57,632 nucleotides of DNA from Candidatus Dactylopiibacterium carminicum (GTDB lineage: Bacteria; Pseudomonadota; Gammaproteobacteria; Burkholderiales; Rhodocyclaceae): positions 1 to 57,632 of the forward strand of contig NZ_MDUX01000019.1 of NCBI RefSeq assembly GCF_014736495.1, given 5' to 3'. Below the pieces are notes generated by a model, which did no database searches, was not told where the DNA came from, and saw nothing but the letters and a program-made list of their open reading frames with translations. Of the stretch, positions 30,651 through 38,721 are shown piece by piece (position 1 is the first letter of the stretch; the number at the start of each line of letters is the position of its first letter). The position numbers and the translations under genes were made by a program.

Positions 30651-32186
30651 TCATGCCGCCTCGGCAATCTGGCCGATGGCGGCGGCCATCACGGTTTCCT
30701 GGCTCAATCCGTCGTTGATAAAGTCACCCCGCAGGCGGCCTTCGCCGCTCACCAGTACCCGATCGCTCACGCCGAGGAGTTCTGGCAGTTCGGAGCTGAT
30801 CATGAGGATGGCCACGCCTTCTTTCACGAGCGCCATCATCAGCTTGTAGATCTCGTACTTGGCACCCACGTCGACGCCGCGTGTGGGTTCGTCGAGGATC
30901 AGCACGCGCGGGCGTGCCAGCAGCATCTTGGCGAGTACGGCCTTCTGCTGGTTGCCGCCGGAAAGCCCTCTGATCGCCAGCAGCGGGCTGGCGGTCTTGA
31001 TGTGCAGGCGGGCGATCATTTCTTCGATGGCCTTCAGTTCCGCAGCTTCGTCGATCAGCCCCAGCCGGGCGTAATGCTGCAGGACGGAGAGCGTGATGTT
31101 GTAGCCCACCCCCATCAGCGGCACGATGCCGTGGCGCTTGCGATCCTCCGGCACCAGGCAGATGCCGGCCTCCACGGCTTCCTGTGGCGAGCGCACGCGC
31201 AATGGCTGGCCATCGAGCCGCAGCTCCAGGCCATGCCGGCCCGGGTAGCTGCCGAAGATCGCCATCGCCATCTCGGTACGTCCGGCCCCCACCAGTCCAG
31301 CCACGCCGAGGATTTCGCCGTGTCGCAGGCTGAAGCTGACGTCATCGACGCGCTTGCGCATCGGATTGTCGATGTCATGACAGGTGACATGCCTGGCTTC
31401 GAACACGACCTCGCCGATCTCGTGCGCCTCGCGCGGGAACAGCTCGGTGATCTCGCGGCCGACCATCATGGTGATGATCTGGTCTACGGTGAGCTCACCC
31501 ATCGGCCGCGTGCCGATGTGGCGGCCATCGCGGATCACGGTGATGGTGTCGCACACCGCTTCGATCTCGTCGAGCTTGTGGGAAATCATCACGCAGGCCA
31601 CGCCCTTGCGTTTCAGGTCGCGGATGATGTCGAGCAGGATGGCGGTCTCGGCCTTGGTCAGCGAGGAGGTGGGTTCGTCGAGGATCAGGAGCCTGGCGCG
31701 CTTGTTGAGCGCCTTGGCGATCTCGATGAGTTGCTGATGGCCGCCGCCATACTGGGCGACAGGGCGCGCCACATTCACATGCGGCATCTTCAGCTCGGCC
31801 ATCAGTTCGGCGGCGCGGCGATGCATGGCCGCGTAATCGAGCGTGCCCAGGCGGGTGGTGATCTCGTTGCCGAGAAAGACGTTCTCAGTGACCGACAGGT
31901 GCGGTACGAGCATCAGCTCCTGGTGGATGATGACGATGCCGGCCGTCTCGGTCTCGCGTACGCCGCGTGCGCGCAGTTCCTGTCCGTCCCAGTGGATCGA
32001 GCCTTCCCAGTCGCCGTAGGGATAGACGGCGGACAGCACCTTCATCAGGGTCGATTTGCCGGCGCCGTTCTCGCCGCACAGCCCGACGCATTCCCCCGGG
32101 CGAACGCGAAGGTCGATGCCATTGAGCGCCTTCACGCCAGAGAACGCCTTGACGATGCCGCGCATTTCCAGCAGGTAATCAGCCAC
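30651..32186 (-). CDS. xylG: D-xylose ABC transporter ATP-binding protein XylG
   Basis: A tandem ATPase of the sugar ABC importers, 511 residues. The first half has Walker [14 protein letters not shown] and signature [16 protein letters not shown]. The second half has the normal degenerate P-loop [10 protein letters not shown], and [15 protein letters not shown] with [21 protein letters not shown] 32186 is chosen because GGAGG precedes it closely. It overlaps or abuts xylH by four bases. A hairpin separates it from xylF. Confidence 0.93.
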   Translation of the reverse strand: MADYLLEMRGIVKAFSGVKALNGIDLRVRPGECVGLCGENGAGKSTLMKVLSAVYPYGDWEGSIHWDGQELRARGVRETETAGIVIIHQELMLVPHLSVTENVFLGNEITTRLGTLDYAAMHRRAAELMAELKMPHVNVARPVAQYGGGHQQLIEIAKALNKRARLLILDEPTSSLTKAETAILLDIIRDLKRKGVACVMISHKLDEIEAVCDTITVIRDGRHIGTRPMGELTVDQIITMMVGREITELFPREAHEIGEVVFEARHVTCHDIDNPMRKRVDDVSFSLRHGEILGVAGLVGAGRTEMAMAIFGSYPGRHGLELRLDGQPLRVRSPQEAVEAGICLVPEDRKRHGIVPLMGVGYNITLSVLQHYARLGLIDEAAELKAIEEMIARLHIKTASPLLAIRGLSGGNQQKAVLAKMLLARPRVLILDEPTRGVDVGAKYEIYKLMMALVKEGVAILMISSELPELLGVSDRVLVSGEGRLRGDFINDGLSQETVMAAAIGQIAEAA

Positions 32187-32270
32187 GCAGCCTCCCGGAG
32201 CCAAGTGTGCTGGTCATGCCGCAGACTGGGGGCACGGCCAGCGGGCGTTGAGCGCCTGTTCATGTCCCGC

Positions 32271-32307
32271 GCAGGGCTCTGGCGCATCCTAGCTGCAAGA
32301 GCCCTGC
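32271..32307 (-). promoter_or_regulatory. Intercistronic hairpin between xylF and xylG
   Basis: GCAGGGCTCT and AGAGCCCTGC form a perfect 10-bp stem with a 17-base loop and no U-tract. It begins 21 bases after the xylF stop. Stable structures in this position commonly protect the binding-protein message or partly attenuate the ATPase and permease genes. Confidence 0.65.
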
Positions 32308-32327
32308 TGCAGACTTCGGGTAGACGC

Positions 32328-33344
32328 TTACTTGATGCCCAGCTGCTCCTTGGTGAAGAACTTGTCGGTCACCAGAAGGTTCACGTTGTCCTTGGTGATG
32401 ATGGTCGGCGTGAGCAGGACGGAGTCGACCTTCTTGGCGCCGTTGTCGAGCTGGGCGTTGTAGGCGGGTTTTTCACCCTTCACCAGTTGTACGGCCAGCT
32501 TGGCGGCGCCTGCGGCGATCTCGTGGATCGGCTTGTAGACAGTGAGCGTCTGCGTACCGGCAAGCACGCGCCGGGCTGCGGCCAGTTCGGCATCCTGGCC
32601 TGAGACGGCGACCTTGCCGGCGAGCTTTTGCGCGGCCAGCGCCTGGATCGCACCACCGGCTGTGCCGTCGTTGGAGGCGATGATGGCGTCGACCTTGTTG
32701 GCATTGCGAGTCAGCACGTTCTCGATGATCTTCAGCGCTTCCTCTGGGTTCCAGTCCTTCACCCACTGGTCGCCGAGCAGCTTGATGTCGCCACGGTCGA
32801 TATAGGGCTTGAGTATCTGCATCTGGCCTTCGCGCAGCAGCTTGGCGTTGTTGTCAGTCGGCGCGCCGCCGAGCAGGTAGTAGGCCCCCTTGGGTACGAC
32901 CCTGACGATGCCCTCCGCCTGCAGCGCACCCACGCGCACATTGTCGAAGGAGATGTAGGCGTCGACGTCGGCATTGAGGATCAGGCGGTCATAGGAGATC
33001 ACCTTGATGCCGGCTTTCTTGGCCTCGCGTACGGTGTTGGTGAGCACCTTGGAATTGAAGGGCACGATGACGATGGCGTCGACCTTCTTGGCGATCAGAT
33101 TCTCGATCTGCGAGATCTGGCGCTGCTCGTTGGCATCGGCCGACTGCACGTTGACCTCGGCGCCCAGCCCCTTGGCGGATTCGACGAAATAGTCACGGTC
33201 GCGCGTCCAGCGCTCGACGCGCAGGTCATCGATGGAAAAGCCGATCACCGGTTTTTCCTTCGAGGCGAAGGCGGGCAGGCCGGCCAGGGCGGCGATCGCA
33301 GCCAGCGTGACAAGCAGGGTGCTGCGTTTGGCGGAACGGATCAT
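32328..33344 (-). CDS. xylF: D-xylose-binding periplasmic protein XylF
   Basis: A periplasmic sugar-binding protein of 338 residues. Its cleavable signal is about MIRSAKRSTLLVTLAAIAALAGLPAFA. The mature domain opens PVIGFSIDDLRVERWTRDRDYF, followed by NVQSADANEQRQISQIENLI, VISYDRLI, and ASNDGTAGGAIQAL with VSGQDAELAAARR, all typical of XylF. It is first in xylFGH. Xylose isomerase, xylulokinase and a xylR-type regulator are not in the window, so catabolism must be encoded elsewhere. Confidence 0.95.
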   Translation of the reverse strand: MIRSAKRSTLLVTLAAIAALAGLPAFASKEKPVIGFSIDDLRVERWTRDRDYFVESAKGLGAEVNVQSADANEQRQISQIENLIAKKVDAIVIVPFNSKVLTNTVREAKKAGIKVISYDRLILNADVDAYISFDNVRVGALQAEGIVRVVPKGAYYLLGGAPTDNNAKLLREGQMQILKPYIDRGDIKLLGDQWVKDWNPEEALKIIENVLTRNANKVDAIIASNDGTAGGAIQALAAQKLAGKVAVSGQDAELAAARRVLAGTQTLTVYKPIHEIAAGAAKLAVQLVKGEKPAYNAQLDNGAKKVDSVLLTPTIITKDNVNLLVTDKFFTKEQLGIK

Positions 33345-33555
33345 CAGAGTCTCTCCTCAGGTGGCAGGGAGCGCTCGGCTCCCGACGCCGGCGCCCTGGA
33401 TGGCCGGGTGCCGGTTCTTGGCGACGCGCTTGCAAGGGCGGCGAGCGCGCCTGTGTGTAGGCAAGCTAGTGCGTGCTGGGAGGGTTGGCTGTAATCCCAT
33501 ACTTTCGGGATGCCGCCGGAGCCGCCGTCGATGATTTCGACCCTGTATGCCCATG
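33345..33555. other. xylF upstream region
   Basis: Holds the presumed promoter of xylFGH. AGAGAG-like purines precede the xylF ATG. I see no gene and no clear sugar-operator palindrome. Confidence 0.4.
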
Positions 33556-33597
33556 CAAAGAAAAAGCGCCTGCGACCGGGGAGGCCGCAAGCGCTTG
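33556..33597 (-). terminator. Terminator of the marR-nodT-emrAB operon
   Basis: On the minus strand, AAGCGCTTGCGGCC pairs with GGTCGCAGGCGCTT (two mismatches) around a TCCCC loop, followed by TTTCTTT. It lies 18 bases beyond the emrB stop. Confidence 0.8.
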
Positions 33598-33614
33598 CAC
33601 GGGTAAAAAAGGAA

Positions 33615-35171
33615 TCAGTGCGCGCCGGCTCCGGCGCTGGCATCGCCGCCCTGTTTTGCCGGCCGGGAGAACCAGACCGGGATGATCAGTACCAGGAAGA
33701 TGAAGCCGGAGAGCCAGAAAAATTCTACGGCGCCCAGTGTTGCCGATTGCACATCGATCATCCGGTTGATCACTCCCAGTGCCTGCTGCTGGCTCATGCC
33801 CTGGGACATCAGACCGTCCAGCGTGAGCTGGGCGGCGGGCCGGTACTGACTGATGCTTTCCGCCAGCTGCGCATGGTGCATCGCACTGCGGTTTTCCCAC
33901 AGCGTGGTGAACAGGGAGGCCCCGAATGCGCCGGCGGTGATGCGTACGAAGTTCGTCAGACCCGTTGCGGCGGGCATCTGGTGTGGCTGCAGGCCGGACA
34001 GCACCACGCCCGTGAGCGGCACGAAGAAGCAGGCCATGGCCGCGCCCTGGATGAACTGTGGGATGACCACGCCCATGAAGGTGACGTCCGTGCTGAATTT
34101 CGCGCGCAGGAACGCCGTGATCGCAAAGATCACGAAGGCGGTGGTGGCCACCCGGCGTGCATCCAGGCGTGGCATGTACTTGCCGATGATAGGCGAGAGC
34201 AGTAGTGCCAGGATGCCGACCGGCGCTGTGGCGAGCCCCGCGAGGGTGGCGGTGTAGCCCATGTACTGCTGCATCCACAGCGGCATGATCACCACGTTGC
34301 CGAAGAACACGCAGTAGCCCATGGAGATCGCGATGGTGCCGACGAGGAAGTTGCGCCGCATGAATAGCCGCAGATCGACCACTGGGTGTTCATCGGTGAG
34401 TTCCCACACCAGGAAGAAGCAGAAGCTCACCAGCGCCACGACGCCGAGCAGGATGATCTCGCCGGAATTGAACCAGTCGAGCTCCTTGCCCTTGTCGAGC
34501 ATGATCTGCAACGCGCCGACCCAGACCACCAGCAGGATCAGCCCCACGGTGTCGATGGGCAGCTTGCGGGTAGGCATCTCGCGGTGGCGCAGCAGGCGCC
34601 AGGTCATCCAGGCCGCGAGCAGCCCGGTCGGCACGTTGATGTAGAAGATCCACGGCCAGGAGAGATTGTCCGACAGCCAGCCGCCGAGGATGGGGCCCAT
34701 CACCGGTGCGACCAGGGTAGTCATCGACCACGCAGCCAGTGCCATGCCCGCCTTCGCTGGCGGGTAACTCTGCAAAAGCAGGGTTTGCGACAGCGGGATC
34801 ATCGGGCCAGCGACCAGGCCTTGCAGTACGCGGAAGGTGATCAGCATGGTGATGCTGCTGGACACGCCGCAGAGCCAGGAGGTGATCACGAACAGCAATA
34901 TCGAGACGACGAACAGCCGTACCTGGCCGAAGCGCTGTGCCAGGAATCCGGTGAGCGGTACCGAAATGGCGTTGGCGACCGCGAACGAGGTGATCACCCA
35001 GGTACCCTGGCTGGGTGATACGCCCAGATCACCCGAGATCGCCGGGATGGAAACGTTGGCGATGGTGGTGTCCAGCACGTTCATGAACGTCGCCAGCGCC
35101 AGCACCAGTGTGGCCAATACCCGCGCGCCACCTTCCAGCGGCGGGAAATGAGTGGCAGGAGCCTGTGCCAT
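33615..35171 (-). CDS. emrB: DHA2-family multidrug exporter (EmrB-like)
   Basis: An inner-membrane proton antiporter of the DHA2 major facilitator family, 518 residues with about 14 hydrophobic segments. Recognisable motifs are LDTTIANVSIPAISGDLGVS (motif D), GFLAQRFGQVRLF, RVLQGLVAGPMIPLSQTLLL and GPILGGWLSDNLSWPWIFYINVPTG. It starts six bases after emrA and closes the operon. It should work with the EmrA adaptor and the NodT channel to export drugs or toxic organics across both membranes. The substrate is unknown. Confidence 0.92.
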   Translation of the reverse strand: MAQAPATHFPPLEGGARVLATLVLALATFMNVLDTTIANVSIPAISGDLGVSPSQGTWVITSFAVANAISVPLTGFLAQRFGQVRLFVVSILLFVITSWLCGVSSSITMLITFRVLQGLVAGPMIPLSQTLLLQSYPPAKAGMALAAWSMTTLVAPVMGPILGGWLSDNLSWPWIFYINVPTGLLAAWMTWRLLRHREMPTRKLPIDTVGLILLVVWVGALQIMLDKGKELDWFNSGEIILLGVVALVSFCFFLVWELTDEHPVVDLRLFMRRNFLVGTIAISMGYCVFFGNVVIMPLWMQQYMGYTATLAGLATAPVGILALLLSPIIGKYMPRLDARRVATTAFVIFAITAFLRAKFSTDVTFMGVVIPQFIQGAAMACFFVPLTGVVLSGLQPHQMPAATGLTNFVRITAGAFGASLFTTLWENRSAMHHAQLAESISQYRPAAQLTLDGLMSQGMSQQQALGVINRMIDVQSATLGAVEFFWLSGFIFLVLIIPVWFSRPAKQGGDASAGAGAH

Positions 35172-35177
35172 GATGGC

Positions 35178-36350
35178 TTATCCCCTTGCGGCGATCTGCT
35201 GGCCGAGATTCCTGCGGATGATCTCGTCAACCCGTGCCTTGGCCTGTGCGAGCGCAGCCTCGGCGGCTTCGAAGCGCGGCGCTTCGGCGCGTGACTGCAG
35301 CACTGGCTGGCCGTTGCGGGAGTGGGTGTCCACGTTGACGATCATCGACAGGCCGACACGCAGCGGATGCGTGGCAATCTCCTGCGGATCCAGCGAGATG
35401 CGTACCGGCACGCGCTGCACCACCTTGATCCAGTTGCCGGTGGCGTTCTGCGCCGGCAGCAGCGCGAATGCGCCGCCAGTGCCCGCACCCAGGCCGGCGA
35501 TGCGGCCCTGGTATTCCACCTTCGAGCCATAGATGTCGGCTGTCAGCACCACGGGCTGGCCTACACGCATCTCGCGCAGCTGGGTCTCCTTGAAGTTGGC
35601 ATCTACCCACACGCTGTCTAGCGGCACCACCGCCATCAGCGGAGCTCCGGGGGCCACACGTTGGCCGACCTGCACGTTGCGACGGGCGATCTGGCCATCC
35701 AGCGGGGCGACCACATGGGTGCGCGCCACGGCTAGCCAGGCTTCCTCGACACGCGCACCGGCACGCTGCACGGCAGGGAAATCCGTTACCTGCGTGCCCT
35801 CGGTCTGGGCGCGATTGGCGGCGAGCTGTTCGCGTGCGGTAACCAGCGACGCTTCGGCGCTGCGCAGCGAATCGCGGGCATGGTCGATCTCTTCCAGTGC
35901 CACGGCGCCGGTCTCGGCAATAGCCTGGCGACGGGCGAGGTCCTGTTTCCAGCGTTCGACCTCGGTTTCGCGTACGCGCACTTGTGCGGCCAGCGTGGCG
36001 TTGTTGGCGAACAGCGTGCGCACCTCACGCACGGTTTGCGCCAGCGAGGCTTCGGCCTGATCCAGCGCGACGCGCGCGTCGGCAGGGTCCAGCTCGATCA
36101 GCGTGGCGCCGGCCTTGACCATGTCGGTGTCCTCGGCCTTCACGGCCAGCACGGTGCCGCCCACATGGGGCGTGACCTGCACGACATGGCCGGAGACATA
36201 GGCGTCGTCCGTCTCTTCATGCCAGCGGCCGTATTCGTACCAGTAGGTGCCGTAGGCCACACCGGCCAGCGCCACCGCGCAGGAGAGGATCACCAGGCCG
36301 CGTTTGCGCGTGCCGCTGGCGGGAGAGGGGGAGGGATTCGGGGTATTCAT
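35178..36350 (-). CDS. emrA: Membrane fusion protein (EmrA-like)
   Basis: The periplasmic adaptor of the efflux pump; 390 residues. One N-terminal membrane anchor (GLVILSCAVALAGVAYGTYWY) precedes the lipoyl half ETDDAYVSGHVVQVTPHVGGTV. A long coiled-coil hairpin runs from about residue 105 to 200. The second lipoyl half has THVVAPLDGQIARRNVQVGQRV, and a beta-barrel domain has VWVDANFKETQL. I chose ATG 36350, which starts just before the anchor. It lies 43 bases after nodT and 6 before emrB. Confidence 0.92.
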   Translation of the reverse strand: MNTPNPSPSPASGTRKRGLVILSCAVALAGVAYGTYWYEYGRWHEETDDAYVSGHVVQVTPHVGGTVLAVKAEDTDMVKAGATLIELDPADARVALDQAEASLAQTVREVRTLFANNATLAAQVRVRETEVERWKQDLARRQAIAETGAVALEEIDHARDSLRSAEASLVTAREQLAANRAQTEGTQVTDFPAVQRAGARVEEAWLAVARTHVVAPLDGQIARRNVQVGQRVAPGAPLMAVVPLDSVWVDANFKETQLREMRVGQPVVLTADIYGSKVEYQGRIAGLGAGTGGAFALLPAQNATGNWIKVVQRVPVRISLDPQEIATHPLRVGLSMIVNVDTHSRNGQPVLQSRAEAPRFEAAEAALAQAKARVDEIIRRNLGQQIAARG

Positions 36351-36393
36351 TGTGTATGTGCTCCGGGGTGCAGCAGTCGGTGTTATGTGGCGT

Positions 36394-37830
36394 TCAGTTG
36401 GCAGCAAGCGTGAAAGGATTGGCGTCGGGCGAGAAACCGCCGCCCAGCGCCCGCTGGAGTCCCAGTGCGGCATCGAGGCGGCGGGCATGCAGATCGGTGA
36501 GCACGCGTTGCTGGGCAAGCACCTGCAGCTGGGCGCCGAGCAGCTGCACGCGGCTGGCCAGGCGGCGTTCCACACGTGTCTGCGTGAGCTGCACGCCACG
36601 TTCGGCGGCAGTAAGGGCTTCGCGCGCCATGGCGTTCTGCTGTTGCATGCCTTCCAGGCTGCGCGCCTGGTCTACGACTTCGTGCAGGGCGTCGAGCAGG
36701 GTGGCGTTGTACTGGGCGACGGCAGCGTCGTGGTCCGCGTTGCGCGTGGCCAGATTGGCGCGCAGGCGTCCGCCTTCGAAGATCGGCAGGCGGATGGCCG
36801 GTCCGCCGCCGAGGATGCGGGCATGCGAATCGAGCAGGTTTTCCAGCCCCAGCGAGGAAAAACCGAGAAAGGCCGTGAGGTTGACGTTCGGATAGAACTG
36901 CGCGCGCGCGGCTTCGATGTCGTGGCTGGCCGCCTCGACGCGCCAGCGGCTGGCCAGCACGTCCGGCCGGTTGCCGAGCAGATCGGCCGGCAATTGAGAC
37001 GGCAGCCGTGCGTCCAGGCTGGATCTGATCTGCGGACGTCCCAACTGACCGTCCTCGGCCTGAGATTGTCCAGCCAGCGTCATCAACCGGTCACGTTGCA
37101 GGGCCAGCTGGGTCAGCGTGGCGGCGCGTTCAGTGCGCAGGGCCGCGATGCCGAAACGTTGCTGGCTACGATCGAAATCAGGGTCCAGCCCTGCCTTCAC
37201 GCGGATGCGTTGCAGATTCTCCAGTTCGCCACGGGTGGTGATCAGGGCATCCAGATGGTCGAGCTGGCGATACAGGCGGTCGTACTCCACCCAGCCGCGT
37301 GCCAGTGCGGAAGCCAGTGCCAGTTTTGCGGCCTGTTTCTCCACTTCGGCTTCGCGCAGCAGGGCTTCGGCGCTCTTCAGGCCGGCACGGTAGCGCCCCC
37401 ACAGATCCAGGTCGATGCCTGCATCCAGCGCGAGGCGGTTGTTGGTGCGCCAGCTGCCGGCAACCGGCGCGGGAATCATGCCGTTTTCGGTGAAGCGCTG
37501 GCTGGTGGAGTCGAAGTTAGCGTTCAGCTGCGGTTCGCGGGCGCTGTCGGCCAGCTGGGTGAGCGCTGCAGCACGGCGGATGCGCGCATCCGCCAGTTGC
37601 AGACTGGGTGCTTCGGCCCAGGCCTTGGCGATCAGGGCGTCGAGCTGCGGGTCGCCGAGCTGCTGCCAGTATTCGCCGGAAACGGACGGCGTACCGGTCG
37701 GTAGTGCCAGATTCAGTTCGCCCAGCGACGCCGGGTTACGCAGGGCCGTGACCGTCTTCGAGTCGCCTTGCGAGGCGCAACCGGCCAGCGCTGCCAGCAG
37801 CAGCGCAAGGATCAGGGGAGGGTGATTCAT
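36394..37830 (-). CDS. Outer-membrane efflux lipoprotein, NodT family
   Basis: The TolC-like channel of the pump, 478 residues, with a lipobox ALAGCAS at Cys18. Two tandem OEP repeats are visible, each with the ADARI...A...R and helical hairpin pattern. The LDLWGRYRAGLKSAEA and NRPDVLASRWRVEAASHDIEAARAQFYPNVNL segments are standard for NodT factors. It starts 15 bases after marR. Confidence 0.92.
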   Translation of the reverse strand: MNHPPLILALLLAALAGCASQGDSKTVTALRNPASLGELNLALPTGTPSVSGEYWQQLGDPQLDALIAKAWAEAPSLQLADARIRRAAALTQLADSAREPQLNANFDSTSQRFTENGMIPAPVAGSWRTNNRLALDAGIDLDLWGRYRAGLKSAEALLREAEVEKQAAKLALASALARGWVEYDRLYRQLDHLDALITTRGELENLQRIRVKAGLDPDFDRSQQRFGIAALRTERAATLTQLALQRDRLMTLAGQSQAEDGQLGRPQIRSSLDARLPSQLPADLLGNRPDVLASRWRVEAASHDIEAARAQFYPNVNLTAFLGFSSLGLENLLDSHARILGGGPAIRLPIFEGGRLRANLATRNADHDAAVAQYNATLLDALHEVVDQARSLEGMQQQNAMAREALTAAERGVQLTQTRVERRLASRVQLLGAQLQVLAQQRVLTDLHARRLDAALGLQRALGGGFSPDANPFTLAAN

Positions 37831-37845
37831 TATGGTTTCCAGGCG

Positions 37846-38319
37846 TCAGCCGGCGTTGGCCAGCATTCGGCGTAGCAAGGATTTGAGTTGTGCCACTTCT
37901 TCGCGCGTGAAGCCCTTTAAGTGGCGGTTGTGCATGGCGGCACCCTTCTCGCGCAGTTGCGGGAGAAGGGCTTCACCCTGTTCGGTGAGGCGTATCTGGA
38001 CGACGCGGCGGTCTTCGGTGGAGCGCTCGCGATGGATGAACCCCTTTTCTTCGAGCCGGTCGAGCATGCGTGTCATCGAGCCGCTGTCGTAGGGGAAATC
38101 GCGACAGAGATCGGTCGCCGTCCCGCCGCAATGGTTCGCAATGCGCATCAAGGTCACCCACTGTGGCGCGGTGAGGTCCAGCCCTTGAAGCTCCTGATCC
38201 AGCGCTGCCACGAACGCGCTTTTCAGTCGTGACAGGAGCAGGCCGATGCTTTCGTCCATACGGTAGGTCGAGGCTTCGTAATGAATGGGGTCGGGATCGT
38301 GGTGGGGTTTTTCTGTCAT
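37846..38319 (-). CDS. MarR-family transcriptional regulator
   Basis: A winged-helix repressor of 157 residues and the first gene of the efflux operon, so probably autoregulatory. The core is LTAPQWVTLMRIANHCGGTATDLCRDFPYDSGSMTRMLDRLEEKGFIHRERSTEDRRVVQIRLTEQG: the recognition helix, then the wing with the DxR motif. A perfect 12-bp palindrome lies 24 bases upstream. Ligand unknown; probably an exported phenolic or drug. Confidence 0.92.
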   Translation of the reverse strand: MTEKPHHDPDPIHYEASTYRMDESIGLLLSRLKSAFVAALDQELQGLDLTAPQWVTLMRIANHCGGTATDLCRDFPYDSGSMTRMLDRLEEKGFIHRERSTEDRRVVQIRLTEQGEALLPQLREKGAAMHNRHLKGFTREEVAQLKSLLRRMLANAG

Positions 38320-38342
38320 GACAGTGTCTGCTTTTAAATTGA

Positions 38343-38354
38343 CTGCCTAGGCAG
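38343..38354. promoter_or_regulatory. Predicted MarR operator
   Basis: CTGCCTAGGCAG is a perfect palindrome upstream of marR. On the minus strand a TTGACA at 38383-38388 lies before it, so the palindrome falls in or just after the expected -10 region. This is the usual arrangement for MarR autorepression. Confidence 0.75.
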
Positions 38355-38388
38355 ATATAAGTCTCGTAAAGCCTCCTTGGGATGTCAA

Positions 38389-38721
38389 GCCGTTGTAATG
38401 CGAGAAAACTCGATTGGTCTGACAAATCAGGGCGAGATTCCGGGCCACTGGTTTCTCGGGGTGCGAAAGTCCACAAGGCGAGTGGCTGCGGAATTCCTGA
38501 TAGCCATCAAGCCTTGGCGAATAGTGCGGAATGCGCCATTGGCGGATTTGGCGACGATATTCCACCAGGCGGGACTGTCGAGGGGGCGTCGGGGCAGCAT
38601 TCAATTTTTTGACAAAGTGTTGCAGTCATCAAAAGTCAGGCAACAGATTGGTTTATGCTGTGATTAATTAGAATAATTCTTTGCCGGGGCGATAGCGCTC
38701 TGGTCTAGCGGGAGGAGATGC
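38389..38721. other. Region between marR promoter and polygalacturonase gene
   Basis: About 330 bases with no gene. From 38610 it becomes AT-rich (TTTTTTGACAAAGTGTTGCA, then TTATGCTGTGATTAATTAGAAT), probably the promoter of the polygalacturonase gene, though -35/-10 spacing is not decisive. TTGGTCTGACAA at 38414-38425 fits the loose FadR/GntR pattern TNGTNNNACNA. A strong ribosome site (GGGAGGAG) precedes the ATG at 38722. Confidence 0.45.

Noticed and set aside
31002..32603. Long plus-strand frame opposite xylG and xylF
   Set aside because: Antisense shadow of two convincing transporter genes; it would span their boundary.
38414..38425. Possible FadR/GntR-type operator TTGGTCTGACAA upstream of the polygalacturonase gene
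   Set aside because: The pattern is loose, lies 297 bases from the start codon and has no equivalent before the other pectin-related gene.
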